Shown here: one piece after another, positions 1 through 7,505 of the stretch | How the letters are laid out: every line of letters begins with the position of its first letter | Position numbering within the stretch: position 1 is the stretch's first letter | Source: Pavlovales sp. CCMP2436 | Taxonomy: Eukaryota > Haptophyta > Pavlovophyceae > Pavlovales | DNA: 15,284 bases | NCBI GenBank assembly: GCA_026770615.1 | Contig: MU631330.1 | Span: 578,580 to 593,863, forward strand | Reading direction: 5' to 3' | Translations under genes and position numbers: made by a program | The notes under the pieces: model-generated | Databases searched by the model: none | Seen by the model: the letters and a program-made list of their open reading frames with translations, nothing else | Told to the model about the DNA's origin: nothing

Positions 1-360
1 CGGGGGCGCGGTGGAAGGACTAGTTGAAGAAGGAGCCGAAGGAGCCAAACCAGGCAACGCGAGGCCGTCCGGCCGAGCGCGAGCGAGCGAGTTCATTGAT
101 GGTCTCACCGTCGGCGTGTCGCTAGGAAGCGACGGGGTTTTGAATGCCGTGAACTCGTTCGCGCGTGCGGGGCGCAGGCTGCAGCGCGGGGGCGCGTTGG
201 AAGAACTGGTTGAAGAAGGAGCCGAAGGAGCCGGGACGTCGCGCGCGAGCGAGTCCACTTGATGGTGGGTTTGGGATTGGAATGCCATGAACTTGTTCGT
301 GCGCGCATGGCGCGAGCAACCGCGCGGAGGCGCGGTGGATGAGGTAGTAGATGAAGCGTC
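1..360 (+). repeat. Degenerate tandem repeat, about 186-bp then about 138-bp spacing
   Basis: The stretch beginning at base 1 (cgggggcgcg, then a run of GAA/GGA codons) recurs at 187 with a few substitutions, and a more diverged third start lies near 325 (cggaggcgcggtgga). The spacing is 186 bp and then about 138 bp. Between the starts, the shared tract around 140-165 and 278-303 (gaatgcc.tgaac.tgttcg) also recurs. The array runs off the left edge of the window, so its full extent is unknown. Confidence 0.6.
2..262 (+). pseudogene. Partial coding-like repeat protein, 3' end, broken
   Basis: Frame 2 is open from the window edge to a TGA at 260-262. It then continues with recognisably repeated sequence to a second stop at 440-442. 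Both repeat copies translate to similar peptides: LNAVNSFARAGR followed by RGGALEELVEEG in the first, and AMNLFVRAWRE followed by RGGAVDEVVDEA in the second. Conservation at the peptide level suggests that the array was once coding. A one-base difference near 250 (gagttcatt against gagtccactt) puts the stop into the second copy. I recognise no family; the acidic EELVEEGAEG stretch is low complexity. It could also be a non-coding repeat that happens to be open. The 5' part lies outside the window. Confidence 0.3.
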
Positions 361-442
361 CGTGATGGAGGTGGCCGATAGCAGTGCGTACAACAGCTTT
401 GCGAGGCAGCCCATCGATTATATATCATGCGACAGCAGATGA

Positions 443-543
443 AGCTCTCGCCTGAATCGCCAGCCAGCCAAATTATTATTATTCAATCTAGATATTGTAT
501 CATTTAATTATATTAATCATTAAATTATTATAAACTTTAGATG
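443..543. other. AT-rich spacer
   Basis: After the stop at 440-442 the composition changes abruptly to runs of attatt, attaatcat and ttattataaac. I see no gene in it. It separates the tandem repeat from the dispersed repeat that starts at 544. Confidence 0.6.
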
Positions 544-647
544 TATTTATGATGGGGATCAAGCTGGCGTCTGACGGTCTGAAAGTTGTGCTGGTCTGAG
601 CTCTGCGTCGCCCATTGCCTGCTAGCGAGGCTGCACTGCTGCGTGCT
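544..647 (+). repeat. Dispersed direct repeat, copy A
   Basis: The stretch from tatttatgat through agctggcgtctga, ttgtgctggtctgag, ctgcgtcgcc and attgcctgct matches bases 15092-15185 in the same orientation, with scattered substitutions and small indels. The two copies lie about 14.5 kb apart and so bracket nearly everything in the window. The sequence is short and shows no convincing pol III A/B boxes, so I cannot assign it to a SINE family. It may be a fragment of a larger element. Confidence 0.7.
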
Positions 648-806
648 TATCCATTGATATCTAGTTGGTCCCGAGTAAGGCTGACGCGAGTGGTCCACGC
701 TTGGACTAGTGCGTCCAACGGACAACCGTAACTGGCCCGTTGTGACTTCTCCTAGCCGAGGAGAGAAATCCTGTCATGCAGTAGTTAGATAATTAATGTA
801 CCAAAC

Positions 807-820
807 TATATATATATATA

Positions 821-851
<31 letters not shown>
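807..851. repeat. (TA)n microsatellite
   Basis: An almost uninterrupted run of alternating T and A is broken once by a C near 822 (tatatctata). It is typical of slippage-prone nuclear DNA in eukaryotes. Confidence 0.9.
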
Positions 852-853
<2 letters not shown>

Positions 854-1350
854 AATTTGTCGTTTTCTTGATCGATGGCAATCATATCGACAGATATTGA
901 CAGAACTGAGGCTCGAGAGGTCTACCTTGTACGATATCGCTATTTACGTGAAGCTCATCGCTTAGACGCTGGTGCCAGGCCATCATCGCGATACTGCTTG
1001 CACGATCAACTGTATAAATCGCGTGATATGCTGTGCTGTATCGCAATATATTTTACAACGTGCGTCGTCTAAACCCACTAGCTAATACCGGCGGTCACAT
1101 ATTCGAAAGTATGCATGGCGGGACCGGTGCAAGCCACTGCAATCTGTCATCCGCTGCTTTGTTGGCACTTGGCGTAGCGTATCGCCATGCGTTTTCTGAG
1201 TTCTATTATTCGAAACGGCAATGGAACTCACCCTCCCCGACAATCTCGTATGCGCCCCTGCGCGCGCGTGAGCCCCCGCGCTCGAGCGAGCTTCAGCTCG
1301 CGGTCCATCGTCCTCGACGACCCTCTGCGCAATGTGCACCATCATCCAAC
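852..1350. other. Intergenic stretch, no recognisable gene
   Basis: Open frames exist on both strands here, but their translations show no domain, repeat or composition that I can connect to a family, and they overlap one another. I treat them as chance frames. No tRNA, rRNA or other RNA gene structure is visible. Confidence 0.5.
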
Positions 1351-1408
1351 CGGGATATGACCCACTACAAAGCCCGGTCCATGACCAAGCACGATGCGAA
1401 AGCGAGAT

Positions 1409-1561
1409 CTGCGCACTGGAGGGCGAGTCGAAGGCGAGCGAGATGGCGTAGGTCTGCGGGAACACGGCCGCGCCGTAGAGTAGGATGTGGCCGAAGAGGG
1501 CCCCCGCCGTCTGCGCGTCGCCCACGAGGGAGGGCTCGCCGTACGCGAGCAGCACGCACAT
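1409..1561 (-). pseudogene. ABCA-type transporter membrane-domain fragment (possible exon)
   Basis: Read on the minus strand from the ATG at 1561, about 51 residues resemble the last membrane segments of an ABCA-family half-transporter. The sequence includes GALFGHILLYGAAVFPQTY followed by AISLAFDSPSSAQ. The family commonly shows a pattern of this kind (LLLYG..ifP.tY.lSf.F.spssAq) ahead of the final helices. After residue 51 the frame loses this character, and candidate continuations lie in the other two frames, so the piece is either an exon end or a frameshifted fragment. No ATP-binding cassette (Walker A, signature or Walker B) lies nearby. The match is short and made from memory of the family pattern, so it is tentative. 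Confidence 0.4.
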
Positions 1562-1783
1562 GACGAGCCTCCCCCTCCCTCAAGAAACATGCACGACGGA
1601 CTCTACAGGACGGTTATGTATCTCCAAATTCGTCCCCGTTCTTCATTAGTGCAATGTTGTGCATCTTCCTCCCTTTTTTTTAAACTACGACTTACTTACT
1701 ATAGAAAAGGGCAGCAGGCAGTGGGTTGCAGTCATTCTGTATCAGAAGTGGTCGACTTCGAGCGTGTAGGCGCGACGACAGTC
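1562..1783. other. Spacer without a recognisable gene
   Basis: This is mixed-composition sequence with a T8 run near 1674-1681. I see no supported coding region or RNA gene. Confidence 0.5.
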
Positions 1784-1821
1784 AGTCACCCAGGCGGCAT
1801 GTAGTCACCCAGGCGGCATAC
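1784..1821. repeat. 19-bp tandem duplication
   Basis: The 17-base string agtcacccaggcggcat occurs at 1784-1800 and again at 1803-1819, a period of 19. It lies just beyond the 3' end of the minus-strand retroelement remnant. It is one of several short tandem duplications in the window. Confidence 0.85.
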
Positions 1822-2488
1822 TTAGGCGCCGATCCCAAACCGTGTCTCCCTGCGGAGGTGGTACGCGCCCTCAACCCACTCGTCGGGGTTGCCGTCGTCG
1901 TCGTTGTCAGTGCGTGTGCCGCCGCCGTTGCCGGTGCCGGTGCGCTCCAATCGCGCGCGCGCAATGATGACCTTGGCGTGCCCTCGAAGTGCGCACATGC
2001 CGATCTCCTGTCTCATCTTCCACAGGAGAGTGCTGCGCGCTTGCGCAGCGGAGGGGGCCCCCATGCGAGCTTGGAGCGCTCTTGCGCCCATGCTGGCGAG
2101 GTCCCCGACGAAGGATTCCAGGTCGTCAGACCACTCGCCGAAGGCTCCAATCACGAGGGCGGCGAACGCGGGGCCGCCTGCAGTGCAGACGGTCTGTGCG
2201 CGGGCTTGCATCGGGCCAGTCTGTCCGGGGGTCGTGTGGAAGAAGTCGCGATCAATCTTGATGAGCTCCGCCATGCGTTCTACCAGAAGCGAGTCAGCTC
2301 GCCTGACCACAGCACGCCCAGGGTAGTTGCCGTCGGTGTCCCTGTACCGAGTCCTGCAGAACGCCATGGTCTTGAGTTCAAGCAGTCGCGGGACCGCCCG
2401 CCCACCCTTGTGGTCGTACTCGGCGTAGAGGTCGACCTTCGGCCCGGGTCGCCGGCCTACCCCACCGAAGAAGAGCCGAAGAAGAGCC
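1822..2488 (-). pseudogene. Nuclease-like domain (D...ExK) and C-terminal segment
   Basis: The reading frame that ends in the TAA next to 1822 covers this part. Key residues are the Asp of KVDLY (codon at 2431-2433, read on minus) and Glu and Lys of LLELK (2377-2379 and 2371-2373). With a short strand between them, these fit the D-x(n)-ExK signature of the PD-(D/E)XK nuclease superfamily. Downstream follow RTRYRDTD, RRADSLL, a GPMQAR stretch and VIGAFGEWSDDLESF, then a basic helical tail and an acidic NDDDGNPDEW end. The likely role, by inference, is DNA cleavage for element insertion, as in restriction-like endonucleases of some LINEs. The frame is separated from its upstream part by the 11-bp duplication at 2468-2489. 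Family assignment is from motif reading only. Confidence 0.5.
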
Positions 2489-2984
2489 GGTACGCGACCT
2501 GGTTGGAGGCGAGTACCGAGGCGAAGATGTCTCCCGCCTCGGTGCGCGCGTGCAAACCCATTCTCCTCGCAACCTCGGCCAGGAGGGCGAGGAGCGGATC
2601 GTGCCTGGGCTTGGAGATGTGGTCGCCGGTGACGCTCTGCCCGGTGGTCGCGACAATGTTGTCTCCGTGCACGTCGATGTCGCGGTTGAACAACCGCGCG
2701 CCGCGCGCGGCTAGGCCGACGCAGATGGGACTCGGGACGCCGAAGAAGCGTGCTGTGATCTCCACCCACTCGCCGATGGTGCAGGCGCCGTAGCCAATCG
2801 GAAGCGCGGCCACACAGGCAGAGCTGTTGCAGTCGATGCTCCTAACCAAGTGCACGACGCGATCGCCCCGCGGGAGCGCGTTGATCCGCATCTTGAGCGC
2901 GTCAAACCGCTGAGCCTCGCGGTCCTCGGTGAGGTCCTTCTGCATGTTAAGGCTTGGCTTGCCTGTGCGATCCCTGCGCACCAT
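2457..2984 (-). pseudogene. Middle segment: VPSPIC / HGDN / RHDP region
   Basis: This 175-codon frame runs from an ATG at 2984 to a TAG at 2457-2459. It contains LNMQKDLTEDREAQR near the start, then VAALPIGYGACTIGEW, ARFFGVPSPICVGL, a DIDVHGDN block, GDHISKPRHDPLLALLAE and GLHARTEAGDIF. The HGDN...GDH...RHD arrangement is what I would expect where relatives carry a metal-binding and nuclease-entry segment. Its last codons (FFGSSSVG, stop) arise from the tandem duplication; just past the duplicated unit, the nuclease-like sequence continues in another frame. An in-frame TAG lies shortly upstream of the ATG, so the start is not evidence of a real translation start and the protein probably once continued into the 3007-3537 segment. 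Confidence 0.5.
2468..2489. repeat. 11-bp tandem duplication causing a frameshift
   Basis: The 11-mer aagaagagccg occurs twice in a row, at 2468-2478 and 2479-2489. On the minus strand it repeats cggctcttctt. Eleven is not a multiple of three. With one copy, RLFFG would lead directly into GVGRRPGPKVDLY; with two, the frame runs into a stop at 2457-2459. This gives a specific cause for the break between the two downstream segments of the minus-strand remnant. Confidence 0.85.
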
Positions 2985-3006
2985 CGGCCAGGCCTCCTAA
3001 CACAAA

Positions 3007-3537
3007 TCATATACGAAGATGTTTTTTGAGGGGGAGGTGTAGCACACAAGTCGGCAGGTCTGCGTTGATCATCGCTCCAGCACCGACGCCAGCCTCCTGT
3101 TGCATCTCGAGCCAGCAGCAGAGGAACGCCTGTCCCTGCCGTGGTGGCGGTAGCGGTCTGGGGAGGCCTGGTCGCGGCAAGTGCAGGTATGACCGCCAGC
3201 CATGCGCGCGCATGTCAAGGAAGGAGTTCCGTCCTACTACGAGCGCGACTTGCGGCAGCTCGAGCATGCCGCGCTGCGTGATGGTGCCGGTCGGCTCGTC
3301 CACGATGTCAAGGAAGCTGGGCACTGCCTGGGTCATGGCGCCACAGAAAGCGGCAGGCGCGATGTCGACCATGCGTCGAAGTCCGGCGCCCCGGTTGCGG
3401 CGGGGGAGTGCGAGGCGGGCAGTGGCAAGCTGGTCGTCGTCGAGCGAGAATCCCAGTGCGTGTGTCGCCTGCGTATGGATGTTCGCGTCGAAGCGTGTGC
3501 ACGCATCGCGCGCAATTTTCAGTCTCCCCCCCCCCCT
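3007..3537 (-). pseudogene. Upstream segment of the minus-strand remnant (post-RT-like)
   Basis: This minus-strand frame is open from the C-rich tract (poly-G on this strand) to a TGA at 3007-3009. It reads KIARDACTRFDANIHTQATH, then LDDDQLATARLALPRRN, GAGLRRMVDIAPAAFCGAM and TQAVPSFLDIV. The LALPRR..GAGLR...DIAPAAF pattern resembles the short conserved stretch that follows the thumb of many retroelement RTs (LPxRxGGLGL...APAAY). The first Met, at 3372, is internal to this conserved stretch, so the open part probably lacks its true start. The part near 3000-3190 is Pro/Gly-rich (HLPRPGLPRPLPPPR) and less convincing. A frameshift separates it from the segment starting at 2984. Confidence 0.45.
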
Positions 3538-3543
3538 CCCCCC
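3526..3543. repeat. C-rich homopolymer tract at the junction of two elements
   Basis: Eleven C (3526-3536), one T and six C (3538-3543) mark the point where the minus-strand remnant's coding potential ends. Plus-strand proline/serine-rich repeats begin within the next 30 bases. Confidence 0.85.
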
Positions 3544-3564
3544 AACTAACTATCATTCTTCCTG

Positions 3565-4090
3565 GCCGTGCCTAAAGCACCTACATCCGGTGCCCCATCA
3601 CCTCATACCGATGCTCCATCATCAACTGGTGCCGCATCACCTTCCCATCTCGATGCTTCATCATAACAATTTGTGCCACGCGCAATTACCAGCGGTGCCC
3701 CCCCACCGCAACCAGATACCACTCTATCATCCGGTGCCCCATCACCTCGCCACGATGCCCGATCATTGCAGACCACGCCGTGCGCACCTACTCCCGGTGC
3801 CCCTTCACCACATCCTGGTGCCTCGTCACCTCGTCCCGATGCTCGATCATCTCAGACTGTGCTGTGCGCACTTACTCCCGGTACCCATTCACCGCGTCCT
3901 GGTGCTCCGTCACCTCGCCCCGATGCTCGATCATCTCAGACTGTGCTGTGCGCACTTACTCCCGGTACCCATTCACTGCGTCCTGGTGCTCCGTCACCTC
4001 GCCCCGATGCTCGATCATCGCAGACTGGGCCATGCGCACCTACTCCTGGCGCCCCTTCACCATGTCTCAGTGCATCGTCACTTCGTGCTG
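3565..4090 (+). repeat. 84-bp minisatellite (28-codon unit)
   Basis: Units start with gatgctcgatcat-like sequence at 3754, 3838, 3922 and 4006, exactly 84 bp apart. The last three are nearly identical and the first is more diverged. Shorter half-unit echoes (ggtgcc.catcacct) run back to about 3590 and forward past 4090. Because 84 is divisible by three, all three plus-strand frames stay open through the array, so openness alone does not identify the coding frame. Confidence 0.85.
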
Positions 4091-4260
4091 TAATCTTTCC
4101 TCCAAGTCTAGGTGATACTACCCCTCATACAGATGATCTGCCATCGCCTACTGTGCCAGATGCATGTACCCCTGGTGCCCCGTCTTTCACGCGAAGCCCC
4201 ATCATCCCAATTGTGCTGTTTCACTCACCCTCTCCCGAGACCCCATCATCACCTGACTGA
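3673..4260 (+). pseudogene. Pro/Ser/Ala-rich repeat segment, possible N-terminal region of the retrotransposon
   Basis: Frame 1 gives repeats of the type PGAPSPRPDARSSQT separated by LCALTPGTHS. The same style extends back to about 3560 (SGAPSPHTDAPSS) with one stop near 3665, and on to a TGA at 4258-4260. After 4260 similar Pro/Ala/Ser-rich sequence continues in frame 3 (PRSDAQTSSPAA near 4370-4400). This suggests an old frameshift within one disordered, repeat-built region. Proline-rich leaders are common in LINE ORF1 or ORF2 N-termini, which is why I place it with the element. There is no domain of known fold, so the coding assignment is an inference from composition and position, and the repeat could simply be satellite DNA upstream of the element. 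Confidence 0.35.
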
Positions 4261-4790
4261 TGCCCGTGCAACCCCCTCTTGCACCGCGCCTCAAAATCGA
4301 TGCTCTGTCGCCTATAACCGTTGCGCAGGCATCTCTACCGGTGCCTTGCGCAGAGACTGGCGCTGCGCCACCAAGATCGGATGCTCAGACATCTAGTCCT
4401 GCGGCGTGCACAATGACCGGTGTGATGAAACCAAACAGTGACTGTAGCGCAGCCCAGATGATAAACCTGAGATCTGAGTGCACCTTTGTCAGAATAGATC
4501 ACCCGCCCAGGGACAACCGAGTTTCAGACCCCACGGGCATAATCCCTCTGAACATGAAGACCCAATCAACGCGAGACCGTAACTGCTACTCAGGGATTAC
4601 AACCCTGTTACTCTTCGTTCTTCTGACTACAGGTTGGTGGACCTTGCCCTCTGCTACGACCTGCGTATGCACCCAAAGTTGGGCAGGGATGCTGAGCATG
4701 ATGGCTCACACATGCATTTTGAAATTTATAAATTATGAATCTAACAAGCAACTAGTCAGCATCCGCGCCTCTGCCCTCGCAAAGACATAA
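4260..4790 (+). pseudogene. Leader ORF of unknown function, low-complexity start and hydrophobic segment
   Basis: This 176-codon frame-3 reading begins with Pro/Ala-rich sequence continuous in style with the minisatellite region (PVQPPLAPRLKIDALS, PRSDAQTSSPAACTMTG). It then changes to ordinary composition. A hydrophobic stretch (ITTLLLFVLLTTGWW) lies near 4600-4640. No domain is recognisable. In the same interval frame 2 reads DYRLVDLALCYDLRMHPKLG, which also looks protein-like, so which frame was ancestral cannot be settled by eye. After the stop, frame 3 stays Lys/Arg/Ala-rich to about 4996 (RYLAAARLTKLIAAAARIAL). It most likely represents the degraded region between the N-terminal repeats and the endonuclease. 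Confidence 0.3.
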
Positions 4791-5154
4791 TCAAAAATAT
4801 CAGACGAGCAGAAAAGAAATTCAAAATCCCAAAGATATTTAGCAGCAGCCCGACTAACTAAGCTCATCGCAGCGGCTGCTAGGATTGCCCTGAGAATAAA
4901 TTTCAACAACAAGTATGCTCCAAAATCCAGTAAGCGAAGAGCCTGCGAAATGCGCCAAACTATAAGCATAACCGAAATGTGTATTACGGAAGCTTAGGAG
5001 AAATAGTCTCGAAAGGAAATGAAAAGAAATGAAATGAAATTCAAATCTGGCCGGAAAGCCAGGAAACATACAGTATACAAACGGAGACACACCAAGAAGC
5101 TTAGGAAACTAAAAAAGTCTAATATGCACAGCAAACTTCATTCAAACGGAGGAT
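4791..5154 (+). other. A-rich leader between the repeat region and the endonuclease
   Basis: This stretch is A-rich on the plus strand, with several short frames. Translations are strongly basic (for example RKARKHTVYKRRHTKKLRKL near 5050-5110), as in the nucleic-acid-binding leaders of LINE proteins, but stops interrupt every frame. A small GAAAT-type repeat lies at about 5014-5041. Confidence 0.4.
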
Positions 5155-6270
5155 TTGAAATATTCATTCCAACTGACAAGACGAAGTAAAAACATCAAAA
5201 TATGCCGCACCGTCCAAAAAGCTGGTGCGGGCTCTCACGGAAGACGTGTGGTGAAGCTCCGGTATCAACACCGTCTAAACCCAATGCCGTGGTGGCTGAA
5301 ATTTAAATTCGGAGAGGCGGCCCACCCTGGGCCATCCCACGTCAGTCCCCCTACAATGAACACGCCGGATGCCATGTTACCACCGCTGCATCTTAGGCAG
5401 GGTGATAAAAAAAACAGACCACTTAGAATTGTGACGGCTAATGTAGAAGGCATGGTAGGGGACACTCGACGCGCAGAAGTCTCAGCCTTGTTCCAAAAAT
5501 ATAATGTCGACATTGCACTAATCCAGGAAACAGCCCTTAAGGATTTTCAAGCAATCCACAACGTTATTCCTGGATATACTATGTATCATAATCCCTGCCC
5601 TAGAAAGACCCGGGCAGGAAAGGGAGTCGCTATAGCGGTAAGAATCGATAATGGGACGCTACTTTTTCTGTTATCCAACCTAAAATTTGGAAGCAAGAGC
5701 TGCAAGGAAGCGGCTGGAAGATTCATATCAGGTGATCTTACCCTCTCAGCACAATCGGGTGAGAGACAAGTTATTGAGCTCACAAGTTTTTACGTTCCCC
5801 AGATTAACAACAGAAAAGAACGTGAACCCATGTTGACTAGCTTTGTGACACATCTCCAATTGGGAGACCCAATAGTGAACCTTAACAGAGCAGGCATCGT
5901 ACGCATTGCAGCAGGAAATGGAAATGGTGTATACACCAGAAATGAAGTGACATATGCAGATAAAACAAAGTCAGTACTAAACCATACGTTTGGATGGGAC
6001 TTTTAAGAGGCGATGGACAAGGTAAACTCCCTTGTGGCACAAAACCCCACTGTAGACAAAGAGGTATTTTACACCCACGACGAGAAAGGGTACCAGAAGA
6101 TACTTTCTAGATTCTTCAGCAACTCGAACATTGCAGAACATGTAAGGCACTCTCACTCGATCGAAGATGAAATTTGTGTCCACAACAGAACGGGAAATGG
6201 AGACAGCAGCTCCCACTACTGGGTATTTACAGACATTCCCCTAGCTCGGATGGGAGGAGGAGTGTGCTGA
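5155..6270 (+). pseudogene. AP-endonuclease-like (EEP fold) domain of the retrotransposon
   Basis: Frame 1 reads a basic start and WWLKFKFGEAAHPGPS. It then has RPLRIVTANVEGMVGDTR, the Asn-containing opening of an EEP domain (Asn codon 5440-5442), and DIALIQETALKD with the metal-binding Glu at 5527-5529. GKGVAIAVR follows near 5620-5645. After a TAA at 6004-6006 the same frame continues, with a catalytic His-like motif SSSHYWVFTDIPL (His 6214-6216) replacing the usual SDH. It stops at 6268-6270. The domain nicks target DNA to prime reverse transcription in APE-type LINEs. The middle is poor: LQLGDPIVNLN sits where the GDFN motif belongs, so Asn is displaced or lost. The apparent start at 5155 is TTG; frame 1 is open from 5113 with no convincing ATG. 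The domain is clearly recognisable but not intact. Confidence 0.7.
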
Positions 6271-6294
6271 CCTACCCTAAGAACCACTGCTCAC

Positions 6295-7197
6295 ATGTCA
6301 AGACCACGACACTACGCTAGCACAGAACTCCGAAATGGGCAGAGATCAGTGGCCCAGGAACAGGCAATCAAATGGATCAAGGAAATGAAACCAAACATTC
6401 GAAACGCTTTCCTTGACAAGCTCATCACAAGCACCTCTAGTGATGAAGAAAAGGAAGCATGCCAGACAAATTTAGACGAGGCCCTGGCGGATATACGAAT
6501 ATTATGCGTAGCCAGAATGCACAGGGCCCTTACGTCAAATGCCCAAACCATGAAAAAGGCACCAGTTGGTATGCCGGTCCGAAAGGTAGTAAGTGCGAAA
6601 GACAAAAAAGACAAACGAGCATCGGTTTGGGCACGTCGAGCACACAAGGCAGGTTTATTCCTGAATAGGGCTCGCGAAGCCACTGTCCCAATCAGCATCC
6701 CGTCCAACTCAGATTACAAGCCGCAGCGCCAAATATTAAAGGTCTACGTACTCTCTATGCAAGAAATTGTGGTAAAAGCAATTCGGATCAATTCTGAAAT
6801 AAATGAAACAACCAGGCCACCAACCCTTGATCACCTATGGATGGCAGACCAGGAGAGCTTAGACAAATGGATCAGTGACACCCGAATCCAGCACTTAAAG
6901 CACAATGGCCTAATCCTTGAAAACCAGAGGAAAACCGGAGCAGAAGCACTTAAAGAAAAGCAAAAAGTCCTCCGTAATGAAATGTTTTGCAAAGAAACGA
7001 AGCAAGCACGCAAAATCCTAATCTCTGGCAACGGACCTAAGCAAGGACTCACTATGCTGGCTACTGATACAGATGGTCACATGGCAACTAAACCTGGACA
7101 CATCAGCAAGGTAATCGAAAATCATACTTTTAAAGTCTTGGGTACACCACCGAAAGTGCTACCCCAAAATATGCCGTGGCAGGACAGCGACATGTAG
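6295..7197 (+). pseudogene. Linker between endonuclease and reverse transcriptase
   Basis: This 300-codon stretch is in the same frame 1 as the endonuclease, with only the TGA at 6268 between them. It was therefore part of the same polyprotein rather than an independent gene. It is rich in Lys, Arg, Glu and Ala and probably helical (EQAIKWIKEMKPNIRNAF, VSAKDKKDKRASVWARRAHK, NQRKTGAEALKEKQKVLRN). That is typical of the region before the RT fingers in LINE ORF2 proteins. No separate domain is recognised. It ends at a TAG (7195-7197), after which the frame continues into RT sequence. Confidence 0.6.
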
Positions 7198-7505
7198 ACT
7201 GCGAAACGGGCAAAGTGGAGTGATAATCTATATGCCGAAATTACAGCCCTGCAAACTCCTGCAGACACGCAGAGAATCATTGGAAAAAGTAAGCTTAACA
7301 GTGCTCCAGGCCTAAATGGACTTCAATATGGGGTTCTCAAACATTTCCTACTTGAAGACGACAAGAGTGCTAAAGCGGTTGACGCGTCTAACAACAAACC
7401 AATGCTAGCTTTCCTCACGAACTTGTCTAGTGCCATCCTAAATGCAAGAACCTTCCCGACACCCTGGGAATGTCTTAAGTAGTATATCTCTACAAGGAAA
7501 GTGGC
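7198..7505 (+). pseudogene. N-terminal RT region (motif 0/1 side)
   Basis: Immediately after the TAG, frame 1 continues as TAKRAKWSDNLYAEITALQ, then RIIGKSKLNSAPGLNGLQYG and VLKHFLLED. SAPGLNGLQYGVLK matches the K.APG.DGi....lk pattern that opens the RT domain of LINEs. It goes on to ILNARTFPTPWECLK and a TAG near 7480. The expected next element (yK.gd..NYRP) is found at once in frame 3 (VVYLYKESGD), so one indel near 7478-7485 separates them. This stretch is essential to the RT fold, so the copy could not make a full RT as it stands. Confidence 0.65.

Larger units (their letters stand above)
1822..3537 (-). mobile_element. 5'-truncated retroelement remnant with post-RT region and D...ExK nuclease-like domain
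   Basis: Three minus-strand reading segments (about 3537-3007, 2984-2457, about 2488-1822) form one degraded coding unit read from right to left. The first has the look of sequence found after reverse transcriptase domains (ARLALPRRNRGAGLRRMVDIAPAAF). The second has an FFGVPSPIC motif, then an HGDN block and a KPRHDP block. The third carries KVDLY and LLELK, the spacing expected of a PD-(D/E)XK nuclease core. I recall similar ORFs (GDN...RHD...VPDF...ELK...GAFGE order) as abundant repeated sequences in algae and marine invertebrates, but cannot name the family. No RT lies upstream: the unit ends at the C-rich tract, consistent with 5' truncation on insertion or disruption by the neighbouring element. 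Confidence 0.55.

Noticed and set aside
1033..1563. Plus-strand frame opposite the ABCA-like fragment
   Set aside because: Its Arg/Ser/Pro-rich translation looks like an antisense shadow; the minus strand has the hydrophobic, family-like sequence.
1726..2793. Long plus-strand open frame (355 codons)
   Set aside because: It is antisense to the minus-strand remnant, has no recognisable motif, and is open because of high GC; the minus strand carries the ordered conserved motifs.
3754..4090. CRISPR-like array
   Set aside because: The units are contiguous 84-bp tandem repeats without unique spacers, which makes this a minisatellite.
2954..4093. Plus-strand open frame of 379 codons
   Set aside because: Its first half is antisense to the post-RT segment. 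Its second half is open only because the 84-bp unit is a multiple of three. The His/Pro/Leu-rich translation is low complexity.
6004..7480. Stops in the LINE explained by a variant genetic code
   Set aside because: All three stop codons occur, none at a clearly conserved residue, and frameshifts are also present; ordinary decay is simpler.
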